Positions 8,359 to 16,714 of a DNA stretch of 64,000 nucleotides are shown here, one piece after another (position 1 is the first letter of the stretch; every line of letters starts with the position of its first letter). The DNA is taken from the NCBI GenBank assembly GCA_965232595.1, contig OZ246983.1:4960001-5024000 (forward strand), written 5' to 3'. Below the pieces are notes generated by a model. The model worked only from the letters and a program-made list of their open reading frames with translations, was not told the DNA's origin and did no database searches. The position numbers were made by a program, and so were the translations under genes. This DNA is from SZUA-309 sp965232595 (GTDB lineage: Bacteria; Pseudomonadota; Gammaproteobacteria; Pseudomonadales; Azotimanducaceae).

Positions 8359-9267
8359 TTACTGGTTCTGGCTTACCGCCTCGTAAATCTCCGCCAGCTT
8401 CTCCAGCAGCGCCTCGACGCTGCGGGCACCCGCCTGAAAGAGCGGCACCGTGTCGATGCTGGTCCAGTCGAAGCCAAGTGCTTTCAGCTCCGCGAAGCGG
8501 TCCGCCATCCTTGCGGTGTCCCTGAAGAAGCCTTTGCCGTCCTCACCATGAAAGGGTGACAGGCTCAGCTGCATGCCGATCGCTGACGGATCGCGGCCAA
8601 GCGCCTCTGCCTGCTCCCTGATGCGTGCCATCAGCCTGGCTGCCACCTCCGGACCTTTCACGAACTGGCCCATCCAGCCATCACCATACTCGGCAACCCG
8701 TTCCAGCGTTCGCGGCACCGCGCCGCCGATCCAAACCGGGATGCGATCGCCTTGCGGAGGCTTCGGCTCGAACGCCATGGCGTCCGCCTGATAAAACTCG
8801 CCTGCGAAATCCACCTGCTCGTTGCCCCAGTAGGCTCGCAGCAGCCGCACCGCCTCATCGAACCGCCTGCCGCGATTCCGGAAGTTCTCGCCCAGCGCTT
8901 CATACTCGGAGGCCTGCCAGCCCACCCCGAGGCCGAGCCGGATGCGGCCCCCGGCGAGGGTATCCAGCGTAGCAACCTGTCGCGCCACCAGCGCCGGCTG
9001 CCGTTGCGGCAGCACCAGGACGCCGGTGCCGAGGCCGATCCGCTCCGTCACCGCCGCCGCAAACGAGAGTGTCATCAGCGCTTCCATGAGCGGCATCTGG
9101 CTCGGGTAGAACGGCGCTTTTCTGGTCTCGGTGGGGTAGCCCATGAGCACGTGATCGAACATGTCCAGCTCATCGAAGCCGATGGCTTCGATGCCGCGGA
9201 TGAGCCGGGACACACCCTCCGGCCCCTCCCGATACATCACGTTCGGAAAAACCACGCTGAACTTCAC
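8359..9267 (-). CDS. LLM class (luciferase-like) flavin/F420-dependent oxidoreductase
   Basis: This 302-residue bacterial-luciferase-fold protein resembles the F420-dependent branch most common in actinobacteria. Landmarks are the N-terminal strand 'MKFSVVFPN', 'FAAAVTERIGLGTGVLVLPQRQP' around residues 69-91, 'LDTLAGGRIRLGLGVGW' around 101-117, and 'PVWIGGAVPRTLERVAEYGDGWM' around 177-199, the binding region for the phosphate of the cofactor. Whether it uses F420 or FMN cannot be decided by eye. It leads the operon with the two acyl-CoA dehydrogenases and lies divergent from the CoA-transferase, sharing the promoter palindrome. A second LLM protein is at 36280. Confidence 0.85.
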   Translation of the reverse strand: MKFSVVFPNVMYREGPEGVSRLIRGIEAIGFDELDMFDHVLMGYPTETRKAPFYPSQMPLMEALMTLSFAAAVTERIGLGTGVLVLPQRQPALVARQVATLDTLAGGRIRLGLGVGWQASEYEALGENFRNRGRRFDEAVRLLRAYWGNEQVDFAGEFYQADAMAFEPKPPQGDRIPVWIGGAVPRTLERVAEYGDGWMGQFVKGPEVAARLMARIREQAEALGRDPSAIGMQLSLSPFHGEDGKGFFRDTARMADRFAELKALGFDWTSIDTVPLFQAGARSVEALLEKLAEIYEAVSQNQ

Positions 9268-9349
9268 TGTGCCCCCCTCTCAGGCTCCGCCGCGAGCCGC
9301 ACGGATTGCCTGCCTGGCCGGCGCTCGCGACGCACCAGCATAACCGAAT

Positions 9350-9363
9350 TGAATTACAATTCA
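9350..9363. promoter_or_regulatory. Operator-like palindrome TGAATT-AC-AATTCA
   Basis: A perfect inverted repeat with 6-base arms lies in the 132-base divergent gap between the LLM oxidoreductase and the CoA-transferase, 36 bases before the latter's ATG. The same arms with a different central dinucleotide occur at 33151-33164, in another divergent gap flanked by acyl-CoA metabolism genes. The core can also be written GAAT-N4-ATTC. A TetR-type repressor is the natural candidate; those at 14885 and 37455 are the best suspects. Confidence 0.65.
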
Positions 9364-9399
9364 GATTCTCGAGGGAGACACTCTGATGGGGAGAAGAGC

Positions 9400-10593
9400 A
9401 TGACCACTCGAACCGGCCCACTCGCGAACCTGACCATCATCGACTGCACCATGGCGCTGGCAGGTCCCTTCGGCACCGCCCTGCTGGCGGACATGGGCGC
9501 GAACGTGATTAAGGTAGAGCCACCGGAAGGGGACAACTTCCGCCCCGTTCCACCCTTCCCGCCGGACTACGGTCACGCCGCCAAGGGTAGCGAAGCGGGC
9601 GCTGATTACGGTGCCGCTTTCGCCGGGGTCAACCGCAACAAACGCAGCATCAGGCTCGACCTGAAAACAGCGGAAGACAGAGAAACGCTGCTTGCGCTCT
9701 GCACCCGGGCGGACGCCATCGTCGAGAACATGCGCGCCGGGGTGATGGACAAGCTGGGGCTCGGCTACGAGACCATCGCCGCGCGCAACCCGCAAATCGT
9801 CTACGGCGCCGTCCGTGGCTTCGGCGATCCCCGCACCGGCGAGAGCCCCTACAGCGCCTGGCCCTGCCTGGACGTTGCGGCGCAGAGCTTCGGCGGCGTG
9901 GTGGACGCGAACGGCGAGCTATCCAACGTCGCCATCGCGGACATCTATCCCGGCACCCTGATGGCGCTGGGCCTGGTCGCCGCCGTCTACCACGCAATGC
10001 AGAGCGGCGAAGGCCAGTTTTTCGACGTGGCGATGTACGACGCCATGCTGGCGATGCTGCAGACCAACGTGGCGGCCTATGGCTTCACCGGCAAAGTGCT
10101 GCCGGAGGATGCGCCACGGCGTCGGGTGCTGGTGCCGTTTGGACTGTACCCGACCAGCGACGGCCGGGTGGCTATTGCCGCACCGCAGCCGAATCACTGG
10201 CAGGCACTCTGCGAGGCGATGGGCAGGGAAGATCTGCTGACCGACGAGAGAACGCGCTCAAACGGCCGCCGGGTGAAGAACCCCGACTTCGCCGATGCGC
10301 AGATCGCCGCCTGGACCAGCCAGTACAGCAAGGCAGAAGTTGTGGCCATGCTCGGCGGCAAGGTGCCGGTGGGTCCCGCCAACAACATGGAAGAAATCAG
10401 CGCTGATCCGCACACGGCTGCCAGAGAGATGATGCAGCGCTTCCAGCTGCCGGGAGACAATCCGGAAGCGGTGGTCGCCGGCAACCCGATCAAGTTCACC
10501 CGCACCCCGACCACCTTCTATCAGCGACCGCCGACCCTAGGTGAGCATACGGACGCGGTGCTAGCAGAGTTCGACCTTAAGGGATCTGAATGA
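9400..10593 (+). CDS. Family III CoA-transferase (CaiB/BaiF)
   Basis: This 397-residue protein is expected to move CoA between carboxylic acids, activating or recycling an acid without ATP. 'AGPFGTALLADMGANVIKVE' lies at about 21-40 and 'GVNRNKRSIRLDLK' at about 76-89. The likely catalytic Asp is D181 in 'IADIYPGTLMALG', and 'EGQFFDVAMYDAML' follows as usual. The ATG at 9400 is chosen because it has a GGGGAGAA site and the family's normal N-terminus follows directly, although the frame is open far upstream. The thioesterase start overlaps its stop (ATGA). Divergent from LLM-ACAD-ACAD, it probably feeds that pathway. Confidence 0.9.
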   Translation: MTTRTGPLANLTIIDCTMALAGPFGTALLADMGANVIKVEPPEGDNFRPVPPFPPDYGHAAKGSEAGADYGAAFAGVNRNKRSIRLDLKTAEDRETLLALCTRADAIVENMRAGVMDKLGLGYETIAARNPQIVYGAVRGFGDPRTGESPYSAWPCLDVAAQSFGGVVDANGELSNVAIADIYPGTLMALGLVAAVYHAMQSGEGQFFDVAMYDAMLAMLQTNVAAYGFTGKVLPEDAPRRRVLVPFGLYPTSDGRVAIAAPQPNHWQALCEAMGREDLLTDERTRSNGRRVKNPDFADAQIAAWTSQYSKAEVVAMLGGKVPVGPANNMEEISADPHTAAREMMQRFQLPGDNPEAVVAGNPIKFTRTPTTFYQRPPTLGEHTDAVLAEFDLKGSE

Positions 10594-11039
10594 CCATTCC
10601 AGAGGGCTACGAGCCGTTCCCGACCAGCAGCCCCTTCAACACCGCCGTCGGCCCTTACTACTACAAGCTGCACGGTGAATCTCTGATCATGGGCCTGGAG
10701 GTGGAGCCGCGCCACTGCAACACCGGCGGCACGCTGCATGGCGCCATGTTCAGCGCGCTGGCCGACATCGCTCTCGGCAACAGCATCGGTCTGGCCATCA
10801 CGGAGGGCAGCGCAGCGGCTGGCGTTGAAGATCGCAAAGCCGGTTCGCCGCCACCGGCATTCGCTACGATCAACCTCTCGGTCGACTATGCCGGGTCGGC
10901 GCGAACAGGCGACTGGGTGGAGATGCACGTCGAGGTGCAGAAGGTCGGCGGCACCCTCGCTTACGCGAACGGCTACCTGATGAACGGCGAGGATCGAATC
11001 GGCAGGGTCAGCGGCATCTACCGGCTGTTCGCCAGGTAA
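10590..11039 (+). CDS. PaaI/YdiI-type hotdog thioesterase
   Basis: This is a 149-residue single hotdog domain. The motif 'NTGGTLHGAMFSALADIALG' (44-63) is the signature of PaaI-like acyl-CoA thioesterases, with H50-G51 and D59 in the usual places. 'ATINLSVDYAGSARTGDW' follows as the second conserved strand. It begins inside the stop codon region of the CoA-transferase (4-base overlap), so the two are translationally coupled. It probably hydrolyses dead-end or inhibitory CoA thioesters generated by the same pathway. The family call is firm; specificity is unknown. Confidence 0.87.
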   Translation: MTIPEGYEPFPTSSPFNTAVGPYYYKLHGESLIMGLEVEPRHCNTGGTLHGAMFSALADIALGNSIGLAITEGSAAAGVEDRKAGSPPPAFATINLSVDYAGSARTGDWVEMHVEVQKVGGTLAYANGYLMNGEDRIGRVSGIYRLFAR

Positions 11040-11068
11040 CTGGAAGCCCGTTCAAGCTATCGCCAGGA

Positions 11069-11680
11069 TCACTCCTCGCCGAAGGTTGCGTTGAGCCGCT
11101 CGATGCAGGGCTCTGAAAACTCATTGATGCGGAACTCGCTGACACTGGCAGGCCCCAGGTTAAAGGCGACGTAGGGCTGTAGCGGCAGCCCCAGCCAGGC
11201 TTTCAGCAGCACCGTGCCGGAAAATCCGTGCCCTACGGCCAGCACCTCTGAATGACCCTGAGCAGCAAGCTCAGCAAGCGCTTGCCGCATCCGGGCATCC
11301 AGCTGCCGCAGCGACTCGGCACCCTCGAAGGCGCTCCAGTCCGGATCGAAGCTGGCGGGCGGCGGGCGTTCAATACGCCTGGCCTCAGCCACTGTCAGCC
11401 CTGTTGCTTCGCCGTTGTTGACCTCGCGCAGGGAGTGCAACTGCGCCGGCTGCCGCTCCAGTTGCTCACCGATGATCGCCGCCGTCTGATCCGCCCGCAG
11501 CAGATCGCTGGTAAAGAAGCCAATATCTGACAGGTTCAGCGCCGCCAGATGTGCTGCGGTCGCCGCCGCCTGCCGCCGTCCCCGCTCGGTGAGCGGGGTA
11601 TCGGTCCAGCCACCGGTCATACCGTTCACATGGTGCTCGCTCTCACCATGGCGGACGAAAATCAGTCGCTTGATCGCCAT
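11069..11680 (-). CDS. Histidine phosphatase superfamily protein
   Basis: This 203-residue phosphoglycerate-mutase-like phosphatase has the phospho-acceptor R10-H11-G-E-S motif at the N-terminus, 'GWTDTPLTERGRRQA' shortly after, 'FFTSDLLRADQTA' with the conserved Arg, and the second catalytic His in 'VLAVGHGFSG'. It is cytoplasmic, with no signal peptide. It is the last gene of a seven-gene minus-strand operon that starts with the aldo/keto reductase, 9 bases after the VOC protein. The substrate is not predictable; such proteins are common passengers in catabolic operons. Confidence 0.85.
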   Translation of the reverse strand: MAIKRLIFVRHGESEHHVNGMTGGWTDTPLTERGRRQAAATAAHLAALNLSDIGFFTSDLLRADQTAAIIGEQLERQPAQLHSLREVNNGEATGLTVAEARRIERPPPASFDPDWSAFEGAESLRQLDARMRQALAELAAQGHSEVLAVGHGFSGTVLLKAWLGLPLQPYVAFNLGPASVSEFRINEFSEPCIERLNATFGEE

Positions 11681-11689
11681 CGGGTGTTC

Positions 11690-12076
11690 CTAATCAGGTT
11701 TGCAGACTGCCTCGAGCGCATGTCCGTCCAGATCGATCACGAAGGCCGCATAGTAGCTCGGACCGTACTGCGGCCTCAGCCCGGGCGCCCCGTTGTCGCG
11801 GGCACCATGCGCCAGCGCCGCGGCATGAAACCGGTCGACGGCGGCCGTTGAAGGCGCCGCCAATGCCAGGTGGAAGCCTGGGCCTGCACTCTTCGCATCG
11901 GGCACGAGCTTCAGGCAGAGCTTGTCCTTGCCCGGTTCGATGCCGTAGCCCACGGCTGTGGCATCGGTGAACGCACGTTGATAACCAAGCGCGGCCAGAG
12001 CCGCGTCGTACATCGCACTGGCAGCGTTCAGGTCAGCCACCGGCAGCGACACGTGATGCAGCATGTGAGCGCTCAT
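11690..12076 (-). CDS. VOC-family (glyoxalase-like) protein
   Basis: This is a 128-residue vicinal-oxygen-chelate protein. 'MLHHVSLPVADLNAASAMYDAALAALGY' (given here only as the opening of the betaalphabetabetabeta unit, residues 5 onward) starts with the metal-ligand His. The C-terminal half has 'YYAAFVIDLDGHALEAVCK', where the DxDGHxxE pattern supplies the second ligand pair. The ATG at 12076 overlaps the MFS gene stop (ATGA), which fixes the start. It could be a lyase, isomerase or dioxygenase-like enzyme. The family is secure; the reaction is unknown. Confidence 0.84.
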   Translation of the reverse strand: MSAHMLHHVSLPVADLNAASAMYDAALAALGYQRAFTDATAVGYGIEPGKDKLCLKLVPDAKSAGPGFHLALAAPSTAAVDRFHAAALAHGARDNGAPGLRPQYGPSYYAAFVIDLDGHALEAVCKPD

Positions 12077-13371
12077 GAGCCAGGCTGCTCGATCACCGGC
12101 GCCGGGGCTTTGTAGAAGGCAATGATCACCGCTGCCAGACCGTAAAGGACGAACAGCACCTGGAAGGCCTGCGCGTAAGACCCGGTGGTGTCGTAGACCC
12201 AGCCGGCGAACGGCACCCCGAGAATCTGGATCGGGAACATGGCGGGCCGCATCAGGCCCAGCACCGCTCCGAAGCGTTCCGAACCGAAGGTACGACCGAC
12301 GATGTTGCCATGGGTAGGCACCACGCCGCCCACGCCGTAGCCGAACAGCGCAGCACCCAGCGCAAACCAGAAAAGCGACTCCGACTGGAACATGATCATC
12401 TGCCCGGCAAACTGCACGAGGATGATGAACAGCAGGATCCTGCGCATGGGCAGCCGGTCGCCGAGCCAGCCGAAGCTGAGCTTGCCAACCACACCCAGGC
12501 CGGCGCACAGCGACATCACCAGCGAAGCCAGCTGCAGCGCGTGGCCCATGTCCGTGAGCCTGGGCACCATGTGGGTGAGCGTGGTGCTCATGCAGCAGAA
12601 CATCAGCGAGAAGACGAGCACGATCACCCAGAAGTTTCTGTCCCGGCTGACGTCACGCATGCTGAGGCGCGGTTTCTCCGCGCCCGGCTTGCCGCTGGCG
12701 CCTTCCTTGATCAACGCGCCATCAGGCAACAGGCCCACGTCCCTCGGGTGCGAGATCACCAGCTTCAGCACCAGCGGCACCACCACGAAGAAGGTGAACA
12801 GGCCATAGACCAGAAAGCCGTTGCGCCAGCCATAGGCATCGATGATCTCGGCAGACACGTAAGGCATCACCACCCCGGACAGCGAGACGCCGGTGGCGGC
12901 GATGCCCAGCGCCGTGCCGCGCTTGCGTTCAAACCAGTTCGCGACCAGCTTGCTGGTGGCCAGGTTGCCCATGCTGCTGGCGCCGAAGCCGATGAAAAGT
13001 CCCAGCACCAGGTAGAACTGCAGCGGCGTCTGCACCTGGCTGAGACCCAGGAAGCCCAGCGCCATGAAGGTGGCGCCAACCCCGATGACCCGGCGAAGAG
13101 GGAACCGGTCCAATGCTCGACCGACCAGCGGAGCGGCCACCGCTCCCACCGCATTGGTGACCGTCAGGCCGAGCGCAACTCCGAGCCTGGAGTCACCGAA
13201 CTCGACGGCGATGGCCTTGAAGAAAACCCCGTAGGAATAAAAGAAGAAGCCGACCGCAACGAAGTCGACGAAAAAGGCGACGGCCACCATGCGCCAGCCC
13301 ATGAACCCGCGCTTCTTCGCAGGACTGTCTGCTTCTCCGGCTGGTTCCCCGGCTGCCTCTCCCTCGCTCAC
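12073..13371 (-). CDS. MFS transporter (monocarboxylate/oxalate-formate porter-like)
   Basis: This 432-residue membrane protein has 12 predicted helices. A basic/acidic N-tail (about 1-22) precedes TM1. 'GRALDRFPLRRVIGVG' between TM2 and TM3 and 'GWLGDRLPMRRILLF' after TM8 are the paired MFS loops. The style (FFFYSYGVFFKAIAVEFG in TM1) resembles MCT/OFA porters that move small carboxylates. GTG at 13371 follows the previous stop codon with no spacer, and the next gene overlaps by 4 bases. It probably carries the acid handled by this operon; the substrate is inferred only from family style. Confidence 0.86.
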   Translation of the reverse strand: MSEGEAAGEPAGEADSPAKKRGFMGWRMVAVAFFVDFVAVGFFFYSYGVFFKAIAVEFGDSRLGVALGLTVTNAVGAVAAPLVGRALDRFPLRRVIGVGATFMALGFLGLSQVQTPLQFYLVLGLFIGFGASSMGNLATSKLVANWFERKRGTALGIAATGVSLSGVVMPYVSAEIIDAYGWRNGFLVYGLFTFFVVVPLVLKLVISHPRDVGLLPDGALIKEGASGKPGAEKPRLSMRDVSRDRNFWVIVLVFSLMFCCMSTTLTHMVPRLTDMGHALQLASLVMSLCAGLGVVGKLSFGWLGDRLPMRRILLFIILVQFAGQMIMFQSESLFWFALGAALFGYGVGGVVPTHGNIVGRTFGSERFGAVLGLMRPAMFPIQILGVPFAGWVYDTTGSYAQAFQVLFVLYGLAAVIIAFYKAPAPVIEQPGS

Positions 13372-13797
13372 CTAAGCAGGCTCATCGAGGGTGATCACCA
13401 CCAGCTTGGCGTCCAGCGCCTTCGGCACCCAGGAGGCGGCAGGTCGCAGGCGGCTGAAGATGTCGTCGATGTAGTCCTGATCATCCAGCTCCACGGTTGC
13501 GTGACCAGCCATGGTCTGCCCTTTAATCATGACGGTGACCGGCGCGCCCTCACCCTGAAAGGCCCGCCACCAGCGCCCGTCCGAACCGGCGAACACCTTG
13601 TCGTCTTCCAGCAGATAGTTCACCGGCAGCACCCGACCATCAGGAAAGGTGAGCAGCATGACCCGCTCTGCCCGTGCGCCCAGCGGATCGCTCTTCAGCT
13701 CTTCGGCGATTCGCGGGTTTGCCACCCTGTTCATATAGAAACCGTAGGCGACGATCAGCACGACCAGCGCCGCAAGGATGATGAGAAACCACTTCAT
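13372..13797 (-). CDS. Membrane-anchored small protein, possible split-barrel (nitroreductase-like) fold
   Basis: This is a 141-residue protein. Residues 3-20 are a hydrophobic anchor (WFLIILAALVVLIVAYGF). The rest is a soluble domain with 'VLPVNYLLEDDKVFAGSDGRWWRAF' and 'PVTVMIKGQTMAGHATVELDD', reminiscent of the FMN/F420-binding split-barrel proteins in which a 'W..NL..NP.V.V...G' segment occurs. The resemblance is weak and cofactor use is not established. ATG 13797 is preferred to an upstream in-frame start because the anchor begins there. The gene abuts the MFS transporter (stop directly followed by GTG), so they are one transcript. Alternatively it is an uncharacterised DUF. Confidence 0.6.
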   Translation of the reverse strand: MKWFLIILAALVVLIVAYGFYMNRVANPRIAEELKSDPLGARAERVMLLTFPDGRVLPVNYLLEDDKVFAGSDGRWWRAFQGEGAPVTVMIKGQTMAGHATVELDDQDYIDDIFSRLRPAASWVPKALDAKLVVITLDEPA

Positions 13798-13817
13798 AGT
13801 TCGTATTCCTCCAGCCG

Positions 13818-14870
13818 CTATGCCTGCCGCCACCAGGCGACGCCGTTATCGTCCTCTTCCACCGTCAGCATCCGCCGTCCGAGCGCGCAATGCAGGTGGG
13901 CGATGGACTCACCGGTCGCAGGGAAGTAGCTGTAATCGTTGATCTCGCTCTTAAAGAGCGCCGGAAACACGTCCACGGCCCGCTTCGGCTCGGCGCAGAG
14001 ATCGTAGAGCTTCTCCAGCGCCACCTCGTGCCAGTCGATCAGTGCCGTCAGCCGCTCATGCAGCCCTTCGTAAAGAAACTCGTGGGCCGGCAGCACCAGC
14101 AGGTTCGGTGGCAGCAGCTCGCGAAAGCGGCTGCAGGAAGCGATCCACTCGCGCAGCGGATCCGCGTAGGGCTCGGAGGGCTGGACGCTGACGTTCGGCG
14201 TGATCTTCGGCAGCAGCTGATCACCGCCGATGATGAGCTTCAGCTCCGGGCAGTAGAGGCAGACGTGCTCCGGGGAGTGGCCATGTCCGATCACAGCCCG
14301 CCACTCGCGGCCACCGATATCCAGGTACTGGCCATCGCTGATGCGCCGGTAACCGGCGGGCAGCGGCGCGATGCTGGCGCCGAACTGGCCGAAGCGTTGC
14401 CGGTAGCGATCGAGGCGCGACTCATCAAAGCCGGCGCGCCGATAAAAGCGGATGGCGTCTTCGGGCACGTCCGACGGTCGGTCCGCTGCCATGACCCGGC
14501 ACATGTAGAAGTCCGCCCGGCTCATCCACAGCGCGCAGTCCCAACGCTCGCAGATCCACCCGGCCACGCCGGTGTGGTCCGTGTGCAGGTGGGTGGCGAT
14601 CACCCGGGTGATCGGCTTGCCGTCCAGATAGCGCTCGAAGATCTCCTCCCAGTGAGCTTTCACCGAGTCGCTGAATATGCCCGTGTCGACGATGGTCCAG
14701 CCGTCGTCGTCCCGGAGCAGCCAGACGTTGATGTGGTTGAGACGGCCACCCATCGGCATGCGGATCCACCAGACCCCGTCTGCCACCTCGGTGGCTTCGC
14801 CCGGGCCCGGGACCTGGTCCTCAAATCGGTAGGTGAGCGCTTCGAAACCGCGCTTGGATACGATATCCAC
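13818..14870 (-). CDS. MBL-fold metallo-hydrolase
   Basis: This 350-residue soluble metallo-beta-lactamase-fold protein has the metal motif T-H94-L-H96-T-D98-H99-T, 'GHGHSPEHVCLYCPE' carrying the next His, and 'VLPAHEFLYEGLHERL' giving the last metal-ligand His plus a C-terminal helical extension. This architecture is typical of thioesterase/lactonase-like proteins found with acyl-CoA catabolism genes. It starts at GTG 14870 behind GGAAG, 14 bases after the TetR gene and inside the seven-gene operon. A thioester- or lactone-hydrolysing role is plausible but not shown. Confidence 0.86.
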   Translation of the reverse strand: MDIVSKRGFEALTYRFEDQVPGPGEATEVADGVWWIRMPMGGRLNHINVWLLRDDDGWTIVDTGIFSDSVKAHWEEIFERYLDGKPITRVIATHLHTDHTGVAGWICERWDCALWMSRADFYMCRVMAADRPSDVPEDAIRFYRRAGFDESRLDRYRQRFGQFGASIAPLPAGYRRISDGQYLDIGGREWRAVIGHGHSPEHVCLYCPELKLIIGGDQLLPKITPNVSVQPSEPYADPLREWIASCSRFRELLPPNLLVLPAHEFLYEGLHERLTALIDWHEVALEKLYDLCAEPKRAVDVFPALFKSEINDYSYFPATGESIAHLHCALGRRMLTVEEDDNGVAWWRQA

Positions 14871-14884
14871 GTGTTCTTCCCTGT

Positions 14885-15556
14885 TCAGTCTTCAAGCTTT
14901 GGCATCGGCACCTGCAGGTAACCGCAGGCGGAGCGCATGGCCTCATTGATGAAGCGCTCGTCCGGCGTGTCGGACAGCTCCGTCGGCATGAGGATGTTGT
15001 CGAGCCTGGTCTTCATCATTGCTGCCAGCTGATCCAGCACGAAGCCGACCGCCAGCTTCGGCTCCGGGTGGCCGATCTCCTTCTGCCGCGCCAGCAGCAG
15101 CTTCGTCAGCCCTCTGTTGGTGTCCTGATGCAACCCGGCCAGGTGCTCGAGCAATGCCGGGTCGTTGCGCGACGCTTCCAGGCCCGCGCGTTTGAATGCG
15201 GGCCGCTCCCGTGCGGACGCCAGGGAGAATTCCAGATAGGCATGCAGAATGTCGGCAACGGAAGCGCCTTCCCAGCGCTCGGGGTCCAGCGCTTCTCTGG
15301 CCGTGGCGCTCTTGTATTCCGACATGCGATCGAAGAGCGCATACAGGAGTGCTTTCTTGTCCCGGAAGTGGTGATAAACAGCACCGACGGAGCAGCCTGC
15401 CCGTTTGGCCACGTCTGCTACCGAGGTGGCATCCGCACCCTGCTCAGAGAAGAGCTCCTCTGCAGCATCGAGCAGCGCCTCCTGAGTTTTCTGGCTTCGG
15501 GTCTGCTGGCCCTCCCGCACCCAGTGCAGATCCGAGATGAACTTGCTCTTCGGCAC
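14885..15556 (-). CDS. TetR/AcrR-family transcriptional regulator (paralogue of the one at 37455)
   Basis: This 223-residue regulator has the helix-turn-helix at about 30-55, with 'TSVADVAKRAGCSVGAVYHHFRDKKAL'-type sequence. It is preceded by the unusual 'DLHWVREGQQTRS' lead, which recurs as 'DLRWVREPQQDRS' in the regulator at 37455, so the two are close paralogues. GTG 15556 is chosen as the start because its G is also the last base of the upstream aldo/keto reductase stop (TAGTG), a one-base overlap. It is encoded within the operon it may control. Candidate operators include the GAAT-N4-ATTC palindromes; this link is inference. Confidence 0.85.
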   Translation of the reverse strand: MPKSKFISDLHWVREGQQTRSQKTQEALLDAAEELFSEQGADATSVADVAKRAGCSVGAVYHHFRDKKALLYALFDRMSEYKSATAREALDPERWEGASVADILHAYLEFSLASARERPAFKRAGLEASRNDPALLEHLAGLHQDTNRGLTKLLLARQKEIGHPEPKLAVGFVLDQLAAMMKTRLDNILMPTELSDTPDERFINEAMRSACGYLQVPMPKLED

Positions 15557-16572
15557 TAGCGATAGCCTTCCTGAACCGGTCGGCGCGGCAGCGACCACCA
15601 GGCTGCCTCGCAGGCCTCGTTCAGCTCGTCGTCGAGCTCGATCTCCAGCGCCGCCAGGTTTGCATCGAGCTGATCGGGTCTGGAGGCACCGATGATGGCG
15701 GACGTGATGCCCGGTTGCGCAAGCACCCAGGCAACGGCCACCGAGACCATGTTCAGGCCTCTGGCTTCGACAACGCCTTTCAGCGTTTCTACGGCCTCGA
15801 ACTGGCTCTCCTGCCAGTAGCGGGCCTGATAACGCTCAGCTGCTGTCCCGAGCGCAAATCGAGTGCCCTCTTCCACAGCCTGGCCCGGCTGGTACTTGCC
15901 GGAGAGAAAGCCGCCGGCCAGCGGGTTGTAGACGATCACCCCGAGGCCCTGGTCGACACACAGCGGCAGCAGCTCCACCTCGATATCCCGATACAGCAGG
16001 TTGTAGCGGGGCTGGATGCTGATGTAGCCGGATATACCCAGCCGCTCGGCAGCACGCAGCGCCTCGCCGAGCCGCCAGGCCGGATAGTTGGAGCAGCCCA
16101 CGTATCTGGCTTTGCCAGCCCGGACGATGTCCTCGAACGCCTGCAGGGATTCTTCGATCGGCGTGCTCGGGTCGAACCCATGCGCCTGATAGAGATCCAC
16201 GTAGTCGGTGTCGAGCCGGCTCAGGCTCGCATCGATCGACTCCATGATGTGCGCCCGGGACAGCCCCCAACCGTTGGGGCCGGGCCGGGTGGGCGCGAAG
16301 CACTTGGTAGCGAGCTGAATCTCGGAGCGGTTGCCTCTGGCCTTCATCCAGCGGCCGATGATCCGCTCGGTGTCTCCCACCGTTTCCCGGGTACCACCCA
16401 GCGGATAGGCATCGGCCGTGTCCAGAAACCGCAGCTGGTGATCGAAGGCCTTGTCGAGAATGGCCTGAGAGCCTGGTTCATCTACCTGCAGCCCGAAGGT
16501 CATGGTGCCGAGGCAGAGTGCGGGCACTTCCAGGCCATGACGGCCCATTCGTCGTCGCTCAATCGAAGCCAT
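15556..16572 (-). CDS. Aldo/keto reductase
   Basis: This 338-residue NADPH-dependent (beta/alpha)8-barrel enzyme carries the catalytic tetrad D54, Y56 (LDTADAYPLGG), K90 (LATKCF) and H131 (LYQAHGFD). 'IQPRYNLLYRDIEVELLP' and 'VIYNPLAGGFLSGKY' follow as in the YghZ/AKR-like group. ATG 16572 is preferred because GGAGG lies 4 bases ahead of it. First gene of the seven-gene operon, it is divergent from the IorA-like gene with an inverted repeat between them. It probably reduces an aldehyde or ketone intermediate; substrate unknown. Confidence 0.9.
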   Translation of the reverse strand: MASIERRRMGRHGLEVPALCLGTMTFGLQVDEPGSQAILDKAFDHQLRFLDTADAYPLGGTRETVGDTERIIGRWMKARGNRSEIQLATKCFAPTRPGPNGWGLSRAHIMESIDASLSRLDTDYVDLYQAHGFDPSTPIEESLQAFEDIVRAGKARYVGCSNYPAWRLGEALRAAERLGISGYISIQPRYNLLYRDIEVELLPLCVDQGLGVIVYNPLAGGFLSGKYQPGQAVEEGTRFALGTAAERYQARYWQESQFEAVETLKGVVEARGLNMVSVAVAWVLAQPGITSAIIGASRPDQLDANLAALEIELDDELNEACEAAWWSLPRRPVQEGYR

Positions 16573-16622
16573 TGGCCCTCCGCAACTCGCCCCGCAGCGC
16601 AAATTGGGGCTGGCATAAAATC

Positions 16623-16647
16623 CGAATGATGATTATGGTTTCATTCG
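16623..16647. promoter_or_regulatory. Inverted repeat CGAATGA-N11-TCATTCG
   Basis: Perfect 7-base arms lie in the 142-base divergent gap between the aldo/keto reductase and the molybdenum-hydroxylase small subunit. The left arm also begins GAATGATGATTA, one mismatch from the GAAT-N4-ATTC motif found elsewhere in the window. It could be a regulator site, but the long spacer makes the assignment weak. Confidence 0.35.
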
Positions 16648-16714
16648 CCGCGAGCCGCAAGGATCGGCGGGCAGTGATGGCAAGCAAACGGAAAGCAGAC
16701 CGCAAGGAGATCGA

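Noticed and set aside
8752..9399. Possible N-terminal extension of the CoA-transferase
   Set aside because: The frame is open, but the extra residues are antisense to the LLM gene. ATG 9400 has a good ribosome site and the family N-terminus starts there.
12310..13929. 539-codon plus-strand open frame
   Set aside because: Antisense to the MFS transporter and the small anchored protein. The product is His/Gln/Asp-rich without a start signal or recognisable domain.
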